Shown here piece by piece: positions 1 to 13,319 of a DNA stretch of 64,000 nucleotides (position 1 is its first letter; every line of letters starts with the position of its first letter). Origin of the DNA: Amoebophrya sp. A120 (taxonomy: Eukaryota; Sar; Dinophyceae; Syndiniales; Amoebophryaceae); the NCBI GenBank assembly GCA_905178155.1, contig CAJINV010000001.1, positions 15,872,142-15,936,141 on the forward strand, written 5' to 3'. A program made the position numbers and the translations under genes. The notes under the pieces are model-generated. The model saw nothing but the letters and a program-made list of their open reading frames with translations, was not told the origin of the DNA and did not search any database.

Positions 1-559
1 GCAGCTCCTTCTCGATGGCGGCATCCGAGGCGGATCCTTGGGATGAATGTGTGGACCAGATGGGAATCACGCGTCGCAAGTCGATCTGGTCCCACAAGTC
101 CCCGCGCACGCCCAGGGGGTCCACGCGGAACAGCACACAACTGACGAACACCAGCAAAAAGAACACGATGCAGAAGTGCAGGAAGTGGGCGCAGAAGTCG
201 CAACATCCGACCCCTTTTTGCGCTAACATCCGCGCCTCCGCCCTCCACCACTTCACGATGCGGCTCTTCGTGGAGTTGTGGAGATGAAGATGACCGTGGG
301 TAGAAGTTGTGCTGTGTTCTACCTCGGTTTGGCTCCGTTCGTCACTGGAGTGTTTGAAGGCACTCGGCCGGTCAAACATTTCCGATTCGTCGTCCGCTTG
401 ATTGCCGGCCCCTGGCTTGGCCACCCGGCTGGGCACGTTCAGGTCCGATTCCGTGCCGCTCGAACTGGCCCCGCTGGTATCATGATGCTCCCCGTTTAGC
501 GCGGCATCCCACTCCTCCAGGGTAATGCCGGAATTCATTATCGTGCGAAACTTCCGCAT
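1..559 (-). CDS. N-terminal part of a type II membrane protein, cut by the left edge
   Basis: The minus-strand frame opens with ATG at 559 and stays open to the left edge, giving 186 codons with no stop. Residues 1-100 are polar and Ser/Glu/His-rich. A basic stretch (about 100-112, with KWWR) is followed by a hydrophobic segment (about 123-144, rich in F, L, V and C), then a polar tail starting RVDPLG. That is a signal-anchor layout with a cytosolic N-terminus. I do not recognise the family because the main domain would lie outside the window. There is no other in-frame ATG in the roughly 100 bases upstream, so 559 is the likely start unless a 5' exon exists. The gene is co-oriented with all its neighbours. 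Confidence 0.6.
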   Translation of the reverse strand, partial: MRKFRTIMNSGITLEEWDAALNGEHHDTSGASSSGTESDLNVPSRVAKPGAGNQADDESEMFDRPSAFKHSSDERSQTEVEHSTTSTHGHLHLHNSTKSRIVKWWRAEARMLAQKGVGCCDFCAHFLHFCIVFFLLVFVSCVLFRVDPLGVRGDLWDQIDLRRVIPIWSTHSSQGSASDAAIEKEL

Positions 560-2425
560 GATGTTGATGTTTGAATTTGATATTCGAGACGAATTTGCGC
601 TAGTTATTGGATGAAGCGCTTCTAGGAGGAAAAACTTGCGAAAAGAAACTGGTTGAATGCGACTCAGAAGATCAGTCTTCTTGTAGATGAAAAACGAAGC
701 TGGCGGGGATGCGTACAACGTAAAAACCACGAGCAGACGAAGCTAATTCAGGGGGGGGCGAAAAACGGCTTAAATAATTCTTGGCTCTACTTCTCCTATT
801 AGACCTGGCTGTGGAAAGGCAAAGTCAATGACAGAGCTTGTTCGGAGAACGAGGACGAGCTTTTTGACTTTGAGATGTTACCTTCTGAGCGCCTATCTGC
901 CCAGAAAGGTAGACTCGAAACTGAAGCCACGCACTCGCAACTCCAACCTCGGTCGTAAAATAGTGTGTTTGCATTTCGCGTCGGATATAACCATTTTTCA
1001 GCAGACAACAGAACTGAGAGACTTGGGGACCCTTGGTAAAACTATAAGAGGTTGGAGATCGTTGTGTATTTCGAAAAAACTAGAAAACTTTTTTTACTAT
1101 AAAACTTGGGAATCGCTGTACTGGATTAAAACTTGGAGCTTAGTTTATTGGTAAAGTTCCAGATTTTTGCAGATATTTTCCTTAAAATCTTAACCTTCAT
1201 TCGCACGGAATGTCCACCATAGCATGGGGACAAGGCGCGCTGTTTGGACTAACAAAGATACAGAAAAATGAGCCACAGCATCGGCGTTTGGTGTGCTGTT
1301 TTTGAGTAAAAGTTCTGTCGTCGAAAAATAGAGTCGCAAACCCGCCGACCTGAGTACGCGTCTTTTACATCGCCGCCCATACAAAAACGTCGGAATTTCC
1401 GATTTAGCTCGGCGGAACTAGGACAGCAAATAGAACTCCCTCAAAAGCTTGAAGCACGTAAATACTGCAAAGAGAGCATGGTCGGTCGCTGGAGCTGGCT
1501 TGCTCTACTATATTTGTCGGTAGCAACTACGATTTTCACGATAAGCAGCACGAAAGAACGCACGACTTCGGGCACGAAATGCACTGCAACAGTCTCGTGA
1601 CTGAGACCGACGTCGAATGACAAAAATAGCCGTTACGACTCCAAAATAAGCACCGAAACAACCAGACGAGCTATCTTGCTCGTCTTAGGTAACTTTTGAC
1701 CGATGCCATTTTTCTGTTGGTTTCTCAGTACGTCGCATACAACAAGCCGAGTCTGTGAAACCAAGCTGGTCAAGTTAGTAGTAAGCATAGTAGGGACCGT
1801 AACCGAGGGAGTCGAGATTCAGATTGTGGACGAAACGCAGCAAAAACTAAGGTCGTAGAGGCATTCACTCAAAAGTAAAACAGTCCTCCTCCTCATTCAA
1901 GGCAAAAATGGGCCGCCTCCCGAGGCCGTTGAAGCGCTGTACTTGATTCTCAAAGTTTCTGATAACATTGGTTCGTTCTTTTGGGTTTCTTTCTTTTGTT
2001 ACACATTTGGGTAAAAAAGTCCAGCGAATAAAACTGCGCGGGAAAGGTTGTAGATGAAAGTTCTAGAGGTGTGGGCAAACAAGCTGGGTGCATCTTCCAA
2101 AAAGATTTTCTATTGCAAAAACTCAAAAGCGTGCTATCAAAAGCAGTCAATGCTGCGTTTGTCATGCGATGACGATGTCGTTGTTGATGAGCATGAGTAC
2201 CGCAACTGCGACGGCGGAAAATTTTACATGATCGTGTCTACCTGCTACTAGTTCCGCGTCTTTATGATGTCGGAGCAGACTGCTATCGAATGTACCGCCA
2301 GGGTACAGAAGGACTAGCTGGTCGTGAGGATCGATGACGCTACTGCTCTGATGTAAGTATGCGTATGATGAGCTACTATCTTACACACACACACACAAGA
2401 AGTGATAAACAAGCAGCGAAGTTTT
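560..2425. other. intergenic, no supported gene
   Basis: This AT-richer stretch lies between the 5' end of the left-edge gene and the 3' end of the next one. Only short ORFs without coding character are visible. It holds a (CA)n microsatellite at about 2383-2397. Confidence 0.5.
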
Positions 2426-5400
2426 TTACGCAACCGGTGCGGTTCGGCCGAGAAAGAAGCGGAAGAGTTTCTCCAGGAAATTTACCGCCATGTACTGCAT
2501 AGTGCGATTACGCACTCGTGACACTACTTCGTCCAGAAACGCCACGGTGCGGTCCGATACCTCGCCAGGCATCAAATACGCTAGCCGGTACGCGTGGCTG
2601 GCCTCCATGCTGCGGCCGTGCTTCAGGTACTCGCGCCCGAGGATGGTGAACGCCCAACCACTGAGTAACACGCCCGTGAAAAAGCTGCCACTGTAGTTCA
2701 CCACCGGAAGGAACCGGGCTTCGATGGCTGGGAACAAGGACAACGCGAAACCCAGCATCAGTGCACGTGACCTGTTTTGTTGACAAAATGTGAATCTTTA
2801 TTATTTGGCCTTACACTTACATCACTGTCTCATTTGATAGAAATTTGTTTTTCAGTTGCTTTCACTCCCTGGTCCCTTGTTCGCTCTCTCTGCCAGAGAG
2901 AAACAAATCGATAACGGACAGAAACGCACCAAAAGGATCATGTGGGAAAACTTCAATACCTAGCCGCCGCGATCCCGCAGCACACGATTGCCGGTGGCGA
3001 GATCTTTTCTAAAAATTCCGCGAGCGTCAAATTTGTTATGTGCGTGCCACTTATGATAGCCACGCCATTGAGCAGCAAGCACAGACTATTGGCCATGATC
3101 CGCTCCGCGCCGACGAGTTTCAGCAGGACTTCGCGTTTCCTCAAAACCTCAGCGACGTGATGCTGGCACCAGGCAGACAGGGCGGCGAGCATCAATATGC
3201 GCGATTTGGTCAGGAACTCCCAGATTATGAACGTTTCCGCCTCTTCCTGCGTGCTATGGTAGAATCGATGGCTACTGTTGGTACTTCCTGAACTATGTGG
3301 CGCATTATTCTCGTCTTGACCCATAATATCCATGTCTGCTATCGCGTCCTCCAATAGAGTTCCATCCGCATGGTATATGGGACCACCACCGTTGTGCCTT
3401 TCGTGATCGCTACGTTGCCTGTGGTGGTCTCCTGTAGCTGCAGAGGTGCTCAACGAGAAGAGATTCCAGAATGATGACGAACCTTGTCCAGAATCTTCGG
3501 CGTCCTTCTGCTGTTGCTGGTCCAGCACATCATGTAGTTGATGATGTATCCCATCTCTGAGTCTGACGTCTTCTACTCCATACAGAAATCCACCGGCGCC
3601 TTGCTCACCAGCTCCGTTCGCCGCTTCGTGCATTAGTTCCTGGCCAGCCCCCAGAAGTTCCCGGTTCGCAAACCCGAATTCCGCGGCAAGCGCCGGATCG
3701 ACCGAGGTCGGATCCAACCGCTGTCGGACGACCACGCGGCCCAGCATGAGTCCCTTCTGCCCCGCTCCGAGGAACAGGAACCCGCCTAGATACTCCATCC
3801 AGACGATGGAGTAGACCGCAAAGACACAGCCGCACCCGATCAAAAAGAGCCGGCGCAGTACTAAAATTCCGTTCACGAGTTTTTTCAAACTGCGGTGGGA
3901 ATCCAGCACGACACGGCCGCTGGCGTCCCGCTCCTGAAACAGGCTTAAATTCCACTTCTGCAGGAATTTTTCGACCGGGTGGAGGTTGGCGAAATTCAAC
4001 TTTTTCAGCAGCAAATGCAGAAAGTTCGCGCACCCAAGCAGAAACACCGAAAATTCCTCGAAGGTCGTGTTCTGCAAGTGGAGCGCGAACGGCATCACCA
4101 TCTGCATCGAGCTGAAAGCGGAGAACATCGGCAGTAAAGCGTGTGTGCCGAAAACGCCGATGGTGAGATACCACCCAGGAATGGTCTTGAACCACCACGT
4201 TATTTCGTCCAGCCGACGGTAGCCGTAGTAGGCAGCGCTCGACACCTATCAATGGATTTGTACGACATTGTCACTGTGCTCTATGAAGATATTTGCAACG
4301 AGTACTTCCCGTAGCACACGAGGCGCTCCAGAAATCAAACATGGGAATAAACGCTATTTGATTATATGGTTGTGGTTTCAGCTCCACCTAGGATATGATA
4401 TTTATACATTTGTCATTTGACAAAGATGAAAATCAGAATCATGAATAAGCTGCAAACTATACCACCGCGACGACGGGCAGGATGAGGTACCAGCTGGAGC
4501 AGAAAAGCAAGTCCAGTAACGCGCAGACCTGGTTCGCGACACAGCCGATCAGCAAAAGGGGGACGTAGACGTGGTTCACACTGTTCAGCATTTTGGGTCG
4601 GAAGTACTGCCGCGCCGTTGCCGTTGGCGTGCACCCGACGTGGACGAAGCCCGACTCGTCCTCGATGCGGTTCTGCGACGCGGGGGTGTACAAATTGTAC
4701 ATCAACGTGGCGAGCTCCACCACGTCCGCACACAAGCGCAAGCCTGTCGCCCGCTCGACCGCGTTCTTGATGATCGCCTTCGCGACCTTCCCCGCAGTGT
4801 CGGTAAGCAACACAGAAGTAGAATCCGCGGGGGTGGCCATCTGGTCGGGAGAGCCTTGGGGGACGAGGCAGCAGAGAATCTCGTGTTGTACGCGTGGCGT
4901 GTTCAGGTCGTGCCCGTACAGCGCCGCGATGATTGCGATGCCGCGCAGCTCCGCCCAGGTATTCTTGATCAGAATCGTGGGGCAGCCGAGGAAGGGGACC
5001 ATGTCGAGGAAGAAGTCAACTAAAAGTCTGGACGTGTTCCGCGTCTCGCTGCCAGCGATGATCTGCCGGACGCAAATCTCGGTCCGATCCAAATCCCCGC
5101 CAGCGTTGTTGTTCAACACGTTACCTGCAACGCCTCCGTTTGCCGCCATTGGGGTCGCCGCCATCAGCTGCTCGGCCCGGGTTTGCGCGGACGGAATGCC
5201 GATGGACTGCAGCCCGTGGATCGCGGGGGACAGAAGGGAGAGAATCACCTTTTCCACGGCGTGCTCGAGCCCAATCTTCTGCGGCGCCTCGCCGTTGCTG
5301 CCCTCGAAGCCCTCCACGTCGGAAAACTCGACCACCTGCATGTCGGTTGGAATTACGTCTTTACCCGGCGTGCTTTTTCGCCGCTTTGGTCCGCGTTCTT

Positions 5401-6280
5401 GGGTGGACGAGCTAGTTGTACCTGGCTCCGCTGAATTTTCGTCCTCTGCTTCCTCCTCCTCGCCCGTCGTAGTTCCGGCGTCGGCTTCGGTTCCGGATGC
5501 TGAGGTTGTGGAGTTTCGTTTCCGCCGCTGGCCCCGCAACCGTAGTCCCCCGGCGACGTCTGGGCCATCTCCATCTGGTGACGCGGTTCGACCTGCAGTT
5601 TGCTCTCCAGTTGGTGAAAGTGCCGTCTCGTCGATGGGGACGGGCTTCTCATGCTCGGTGTCACTGTTGGAGAGGACGAGAATCTTGTTTTTCAGGCTCG
5701 GACTGGATGTTGCGCCAGCGGTAGTAGTACTTGTCTTCCCTTTCGATGTTTTTTCCACCTCCTCCTCCTCCGGGCGCTCGTCTTCGGGGTCAACGAGAGA
5801 AGAGGCTCCAGATTGCTGCTGGACCTTCTCCGGCTCGGACTGCGGGGTGGTAGTTCTTTTTTTCACGACGTTTAAGCTTGTGTCCTCTCCGGATGATGAA
5901 CTTGAGGCGAGGCCGAACTGCTCGCCGTCTGCTGAAGCAGAGTCTCTCCGATCTTCGTCTTCCATAAGACCCAGTCCGCCGGCCGGGTTCTTTCGCGGCT
6001 CCGCGTCACCCTCCTCAGAAAACAGGTCGTCATCATCTCCTTCGCGAATAATTCTCCTTGACTTCTTATTCGCCGCAGTAGAACCCGCGTTATTCGCGTT
6101 GCTCAAATCCAGGCTCCCGGTGTCAACAAGGTCTGACAATTTCGCCGCGCGCCCGAGGCGCGGAATTTCCGCCTTGCCGCCGTGAAGATCAACAAAGCCG
6201 TCGACGTGCGACACAGTCTGCAACAGTGGACCGCACACGGGCAGCTCATCGCGGGATGCGATCCTTTTTTGATCATCCAT
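2426..6280 (-). CDS. large multi-exon membrane protein with EcsC-like region
   Basis: Three exons join in phase: 6280-4463, 4245-2960 and 2771-2426, with GT..AG introns of 217 and 188 nt, giving 1149 residues. ATG at 6280 sits in a GCACCATGG context. Residues 1 to about 350 are acidic, Ser/Thr-rich and probably disordered. The region at about 430-560 (including WAELRGIAIIAALYGHDL and a following AGKVAKAIIKNAV) resembles the helical EcsC family; this is a weak match by eye. The C-terminal half, from the end of exon 1 onward, has several hydrophobic segments (for example VCALLDLLFCSSWYLILPVV, and others around the exon 2 start and end and in exon 3), suggesting a polytopic membrane domain broken by a Gly/Asp/His-rich loop. 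Function unknown. Confidence 0.7.
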
Positions 6281-8239
6281 GGTGCGTTTGCGTATTTCGT
6301 GGTTGCACCGAATTTGGGAGGTTCGCGATTTTGCGCTCGGTCACCTGATCACGTCTCCGCTGCTGCATGCACGCATTCCTCTCGTCCCCAGTGCGTCACC
6401 AACATCCGAGAACGTTTTTCTGGCTCAACAGGAATCCATGATCTGATTCAACGCCGAATGGAAGTAGCAACACCATAGAGAAATAAAGAAGCTTGGCCGC
6501 CTCGGTCTTAGCGGTATTCTCAAAAGTTGTCTTACATCAACAAAAATGGTATAGGTTAGTACTTGAAAGAACTGCGAAATATCCGTGCGAGAAAGCAGCG
6601 AGTGAACGCATTTAAAACTGTATCGTAGCGCGTGCGAAGAAGCAGAAGGGAGGACGACGTACTTAAAATAAAAAATAAGCCAAAAGCAAAACTCAAAGCA
6701 TATCAGATACAGGGGAAGTAGAGACACACCAAAAAAAAAGGGTACGCATCTAGAAAGAGTGTGGAGGAGGTGCTGCGGTTGACATACATATTCTTGTCAA
6801 AAACTTCATCATGGCCGCATTCTGGCTCAGTTCATTGTCACCAGAAACCTGCCGTGTGTTGTGTTTGTTATACCGATTCACCATGAAGGAAAAGGATATT
6901 CTCAAGAGTTAACGAGATATTCACTCCACTGGCTAACACGTTCCGTCTCGTACACTCAAACGTCACGAAAACTCGAAACGCGAACTAAAATCGATGAATA
7001 CCGAGTACGTATAAATACAGAATGCTCTTTTCTCTCTTGTTGACACAGGGCCCAAAACATTATGTGAGACCGAGAGTACTGTGCTTCATATCTTGCTCAG
7101 GCCGCGGCCTTGGAACATCCTCAATGCAGCGCTCCTTTTCTCTTCTATACATCTAGAAAGAGGAGGAGGAGGAGTTCTTGTAGGAGACGATATTTGTTTT
7201 GAAGTTGAACGTCATCATGCACGATGAGCAAATTCTTGTTAGAAACAAACTTAATCATACACGTGTAACAAGTTCAAAAAATCCGCGAAGCGAGGTCGTG
7301 GACCACAGCCCAGTGGGAGTGTAAGCCATTTGCCGGTTTCAACATTTCTCAAAACTGAAGAAGATCGTGTAGTTGTTCGTGCTGTTGAGATGAGAGAAAC
7401 CGTGCAAACTGGGCAGCAGGCCGCGAACCTCAAATGTAGCTTTCGTTTTTTTTGTCTTTTTTCTGCTTTCTGGCAATAAATAACCTACTTCAGCGTTTAC
7501 TTCTAGACGAATCCATGCAAGAACGTGGTACAGAAGCTCCAAGTGGTACAGACGATGAAGATCCTCGACGAGCTACTAGTAATATGAATTTCTCCGTACT
7601 GAAAACTACAAAACGCACTTCTGAAGTAGATGTGACTAACTTTCTAAATTTGAATACTTATCGCGATGTTATTGCTGTGCGAAAGTATGACATCGAGGGC
7701 AACTACTAGATTTCCGCTAGGGAAACAAGTGTTGCCCGCGACGAGCTTGGTACTACAACCACGCTAGTTGTTGTAAAAAACGCGTAGGGTAGTTGTAGAA
7801 TGCTTGAGCGTGCCTACTACGTTGTCATATGTGGCTGCCTAATGGTGCCCTAGTATAATTTAGTAGACGATCTTGCCGCATTTTATTTCACGGTCCTGAA
7901 TAAAATTGTGCTCGTGCAGCTGTTCTTGAGAAAGAAACGGTGCATCAAACTGGCCAGGCCACGTCGAGCAAAGGCAGGACGATAAAGCAGCTATTCCTAA
8001 ATTCTTGATCATACAACTTAGCAAAAATTAAAATTGCAAAAAACAAAAACGATAGAACGATGAAAAGTAATATACAGATAACGAGCAGAAAAAACTTCGT
8101 ATGCGTCGAGCTCGAGGCTCTGTATGAATTACTTAACATCCAGATCCACGTCGACCAGTCTCGGCTCCACCTGCCGCACGACCCCCGTCGTGGTCGTCGT
8201 CGTGTGTGCTTGTAGTACAACTAGGACCTAAGCTTCAAC
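6281..8239. other. intergenic, no supported gene
   Basis: About 2 kb between the start of the EcsC-like gene and the end of the HAD-like gene. It is AT-rich with many stops in all frames. Nothing here is supported beyond short chance ORFs. Confidence 0.5.
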
Positions 8240-11200
8240 CTACTTAACGTAGCTTTTAATGCAGACTTGCAGGCTCGGGTCATTGTGGTTCGGGTTTCCC
8301 ACAAGGTCAGCAGGTTGATCTTCCTCAGGCAGTCTTACAAGACCTAGGTCGCGCCAATCTTTCACGAAGCGGTGCAGCTCGAGATTTACGTGATTGCGAG
8401 ACGGTGTTGTACTTCTAGTCCTCGTTAAACAGGACGAGCGTCTACTCTGCCGGTCCACAATCTCCTGCAAGGGTTTGTTTCCTCGCTTACTGACGCTGCT
8501 AGTCACCCCGGGTTCGGCGGTGCCGGAAGAGGTGATCGTATCCCCATCGAGATGAATCGCCCTACTACGGAAGGCGCAGGTCGAGGACGAGGAGGCCTCA
8601 GGGTTTCTACCTTTCGTCGCCAGTTCCCGCACAAAGAGGATTTGCAGTGGCTGAACCTCCTGCGCGTCGTCGAAATGCCGCGGAGCGGTCATTGTCCACG
8701 CCAGTTCTTGCTCGTGCGGAATATAAGACCGAAAAGGACTTCCAATTGCACTCCCCCCTCGCGCGACTTCCAGTTCCGGAGCCCGCCGAAGGACCGTGGA
8801 GGGTTGTGCAGTACTACTGCTGGCACCTCCAGCCGCATGATGTTGAGGCACGACCGCGGCCCCCGGCTTTGTGTCACGAGGCCTAATAACAAAATCCGCA
8901 AACACATCGGTCCGGTAACGCAGCGTGGCATGGACTTTATTTTGGCTTGCCAATGCGGAGTCTCGGGTCGGAAATGTTGCGCACGGACAGGTGAAACCCA
9001 TCAGATTTCGCTGAACCTGGTCGTGTGAGAATGATGAGCGAGTCGCCTCGCAAAAATTGGTGAAGACCACGAGGGCGACCAGTGTAGTTTCCTGAACTGT
9101 GGGCCGAGGTCGGCTCCGGACCCAGAACCTCATATGCTGCCCAGCGCCATTTGCTGGATGGAGGTGTGGCTCTCGGTTCTTTGCTCAACTCCTCGAGCGC
9201 TTCGATGGCGTCGGGATTGGTGAATTTATATTGCTCAGCACGACCACCTCCTGCACCGAATGATCCACTCGCAGCAGGCGGCCGGTCTGAACCCGAGACG
9301 TGCGCGGCGGCCGCCCCCCTGGCCGTCGACGCGCGCACATCGTCTTCGTTGTCGAGAAGAATTTGTCCTGTCGCATCACCGCGTGCGGCCTGAAGATGAA
9401 GCTCGATCGGCCCAGCGGGATGCGTGACCGTGAAAACAGGTTTGTTATGAACCATCTTCCTCGAGACTCGGTATTGGTAGAAAGAAGGCGAAATGCTTTC
9501 ACTACCCGGGTAAGTGTCTCCCCTGCCAACACTATCAAAAGGAAAAATTCCCGCTCCCCAGATCAAAAAGGAAGCCACAGAATATTTGCGATGCTGATTT
9601 GTGCATGTTTTCCAACGAATATCCGTAGGCCAGCCGTCGGGGGTCACCCGACACGTCGGGGGTCCCTCATCAATGCTGATTTGTGACCACAAATCGTGTC
9701 TATCTTGCAAGAAGGCAACTCCACAGGCTCCGCCGCATTATAAGGGCGGTCTGTGATGCTGTTGTGCCTACATAATGCTAGGCGCCTACGTCAAGAAAGC
9801 CTCGCTTCCCAGGGTTGAACTATGGCTGCAGTCCTCTACCGCAAGACAAGTCTGATTTGCGTACGCAAATCCAGCATCACAAATTTTCGTTTCGATATGG
9901 GAGGGGGGATTTTTCCATTTGATAAACAATTTGTTGCTCTTTCAGGGTCCAGGTCCAGGTCGTCTGTCCGGGAGCAGCAGGGTGGTCCTCTTTTAGCCTC
10001 TCGGCTCCAGGAACCCACCCGGAAACCAGAAGCTGGGACAACAGGGTTGGAAGCTTTTCTGTGTCGGGTCTCCAGCCCCCCGCGTCGTTGCACCGCGCCA
10101 AGACATTTTTCTCCGACAAACAGAGAATTTCCACGAAGTCTCCCACGCCGTCCCAATTCTTGTCGACCCGCGGGTACTCTGGATCGTACATTGTCTCCGC
10201 AATTCTCCTCGGAACTGGCGCATAAATGTCGAATAAGAAGAAACGCTTCGGGTCCTTATCAGCTATCTTGTCCGCGCTCATAGTCGAATAATTTTCTGGG
10301 CTTTCCCCGGGTACGGCCGTATTCGGGCCCAAAAGGTTGCCCCTAGCGACCCAGCTTGTTTGCGGCGGTTGCAACGGGGTCTGGTTTTTGAACTTTCTAC
10401 GCTTGGTGGCTTTATCGAAAGTCCAAACGCGCTTGATAGCGGCGAAACTGAGCAGGTTTTTCGTTAGCCCTTTTTCCGCGACCCAGTAGTCCGCCTGCCC
10501 GTCGTCGCCGAAAAACACCCGGCTGGTTTGATACAGTTCCGGGAGAATTTGCAACGCCTGGCTGAGCACGTCGAACTTGCGGTTTCCCGCAAGCGTGCAG
10601 GCGGCCTGAGGGTTATAGGCCTGGTACGCTGCTTGATTCGTCCTGCGGATGCCAGTTTCCCCGAAGGTTGCGCCGAACAAAGCACCGGCCCGGTCGGCCC
10701 CCGGAAGGATCATCAACGGACCGCGCCCGAAGCTTTCTCTCTTGCCAACCGACTCTCCCCGGGGTATGCGCACGTGGTACGCCACTGCAGGGAAGTGCGA
10801 CCTCGTCACCATGACCTTCTCGCGAACCTTTCCGACTCGACTTGCCGCACTCTGGCGCCCGTTCCCCAGTCCCGAAGTGAGCCGGCCCGGTCGCGCCGTT
10901 AGCAGGCCGGGGTACCACGGTAAGCGCTTTTCCTTGTTGTACACAGAAACAAAAGTAGAAGCGCCGTCTCTACTAACACGACCACCAGCGCTGTTGTTCT
11001 CTTCAACTCGCACAACCTCGACATTCCGGGGGTCAACGTCCGCGAAGGTATACTTGCCCCGGCTACTACCATTCCCCGGTAGATACAAAGCGCGCATGGC
11101 CGTTTCGATGTTCAGAAACTTCAGCAGCAGGGGGAAGTTGAGGTAAACACGGTGCGTGTGGTTCTCTATTTCGTTGGCGGACAAAGTCTTTTCCGACTCT

Positions 11201-11952
11201 TTCGTGAGACTCTGATCAGTGCCGGGGACGCCGCCGGTCTTCGCGTGACTGCATACGAGCGTGTCGTCCACGTCGGCCCAAAAAGCGAACTCGGGCAAAA
11301 AAGGTTGGAAGCTGTGCTGCGGCACCTGCCGGTCTTGATCACGCTGCCGCTTGGACCGCTGGCGGAGATCCTTGAACAGGTTCTGAAAGTCCACAACAAT
11401 AGGAAAACGATAAGAAGGCTCAACATGTTTCACATCAAATATGGCCGCACGGAGGTCCAGTCGTTTCGAGGTGATGCTGGACGACGATCCACTATCACCG
11501 TAGCCCCCCAAGACCGGGTCTGCCATCAAGGCGTTGCGGAGAAGCCAACTGCACCTCAAATGCGTTCCGTCCGCAAAATATTGCCGGGGGCGCAGCACGC
11601 TGAGAAGGTGTTGTAAAGGTTTCAACTTGTTGTCCGTTTTCCCACTGCTGCTGTATTGGACAGACAGGTATGCTTCCAATTCAGTTGCGTAACCCCAATC
11701 ATCTCTTGCTTCTCCACGTAGTTGTGACCCGCCAACGGCACACCATTCCCCGAACCGCTCCTTCCAGCCCGGCGGAAAGCGGTTGAGCACCTGTTCGAAC
11801 GTTGGGCCCGCTTCACGAGATGCTGACGAAGCCGCCCCAACGGTCATTCCCAACGCAACAAGTCCGCCGGCCGTTGTTGTACCACCACCAAGGCCCAGCC
11901 CCAGGAGCTGTTGGGACACGAAGAAGATCTTCAAACCTCGCATCTTCAACAT
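8240..11952 (-). CDS. HAD-superfamily (DUF2183/App1-like) phosphatase, interrupted by an introner
   Basis: Exon 1 is 11952-9925 (676 codons) and the next exon starts at 9527. The two join in frame when the introner at 9533-9924 and one 5-bp repeat are removed. An N-terminal hydrophobic stretch after a few basic residues looks like a signal peptide or anchor. HAD motif I is visible as DVDDT (residues 227-231). A loop with LLTARPG fits motif II, and FFGDDGQAD fits the acidic motif IV; spacing and wording recall DUF2183/App1 phosphatases, so a secreted or organellar phosphatase is inferred. After residue 872 the frame meets TAA at 8937. The sequence downstream continues as a good reading frame to 8240 if one base is dropped from an AAAA run (8940-8943), adding about 230 residues. 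That is either a real frameshift, a sequence error or an unresolved intron. Confidence 0.7.
9533..9924. mobile_element. introner element, family C (392 bp)
   Basis: The terminal inverted repeats begin TATCAAATGGAAAAATCCCC when read on the minus strand. The far end is a diverged mirror copy. Flanking 5-bp repeats on the minus strand are TTGTT (exon side) and GTGTT. Excising the element plus one repeat joins ATT GTT to GGC AGG in the HAD-like gene. Confidence 0.85.
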
Positions 11953-13319
11953 CGTAAAATATTAGAGCGGTCTGTTGATAGATTTTCTCGAAAGCAATTC
12001 AATAAAAGCCCCCAATCAACCACTAGCGCACGATATGAGAAGATGTTCACCGACCGCAGCGAGCTAGAGGGCATTCACCACCCGAAGGTAAAAATTTCAA
12101 AATCGGCAAAAACTTTGCAGACTATGACTAGTAGATGAGCGAGGAGGAAACAATAAACAAAAACGTGAAAAATAGTGACGGTAGTAAGTAGGTTTTCGTT
12201 TTCGTGTTGTAAATGTGCAAAAATCAAAACTTTTTTTAAATACGAACCACAAAAAATGATGCTGTTGTATACAGTTGCGCATGCACAAAAACTCGCTTTA
12301 TGTTACTGTGTTACTCAAAACTGTTCTTACGAAAATATACTTATCTTTTAAGAAGTATATTTCGCTGCTGTAAGAAGCTTCAAAAATGGATATTGGGTCA
12401 TGTCTCAACTGTTGTTCACGAAATACGCCTCATTTCGATCTGGAGTCATAGTTTTTGAACACCGATTTCTGCTAAATACGGAGCGTTTGAATTTCAGCAC
12501 ATCTGAACAGTAGATCCGATTTATGCCAAATCCGGAGCGTTTGAATTTCAGCACACCATAGGCATTTGCAGATCTTCAGCAGAACACGCTCCAACGAGTA
12601 CGCAGATAAAAATGAGTAAATCTGTATCCGATACAGCGATCGATTCCTATATTTGCAGCGTTTCTTTTCGTGTGAAGATCTATACAACTCTCTAGTTCGT
12701 TGAGAGTTTCCTCTCCGTGACCGAAAACTCTTGATCCCGGTGGAAAATGTAAACAAACCGAATAAATTTTTTTCACCGAAAAAGAACAAGAAGATTGCAT
12801 TCGCGCATAACCTTACACCCAGACACGGGGACCGTGAAAGCGCACTGCACACGCGAGGTGAGTCGGTAAACATTCCCCACGGGTCCAATGCACGGCCCCG
12901 CGACGCTCAATCTGCCTGCGAGAACGACCCAATAAGCGGAATCATGTTTGCGAGCAGTAACAGACCGCGAAGCTACCTTCGAATTTCGGCATCAACTATA
13001 CATCTAGAAAGAAGAATCGAATACCTTATCTACACAGGAAAACTTTGGGTTTGGCTTGAGCTCGGGCGGGAAAAATGATCTTCAGGCGCAAAGGTAATCA
13101 ATTCAATTCACTGTCAACTTCAGTACATGAGGTAGAAGAAGGGGGAGGCAAAGGCACGTAGAATTAGTATTAGCTAGGTAGTCGCAGTACTAGAGCTAGT
13201 ACGTAGTGCTTATGAAAAAAAAAAATTAAACAGGTCTTTCCCTCTTCCGGACATCAACAAAGTTCTCTTACTCTTGGAAACTAGTAAGTGGTCGCTTTGT
13301 TTACACATCTTCTCCATCA
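11953..13319. other. intergenic, no supported gene
   Basis: AT-rich stretch with stops in all frames. A 22-base motif (GGAGCGTTTGAATTTCAGCA plus CA) occurs twice about 53 bp apart near 12480 and 12533. No gene is supported. Confidence 0.5.

Noticed and set aside
4593-6185. 530-codon plus-strand ORF
   Set aside because: It is antisense to exon 1 of the EcsC-like gene, whose minus frame has a good ATG and phase-consistent introns; the plus product is a Ser-rich shadow.
7515-7709. 64-codon plus-strand ORF with ATG
   Set aside because: Plausible composition but short, isolated, against the strand rule of the window and without recognisable similarity.
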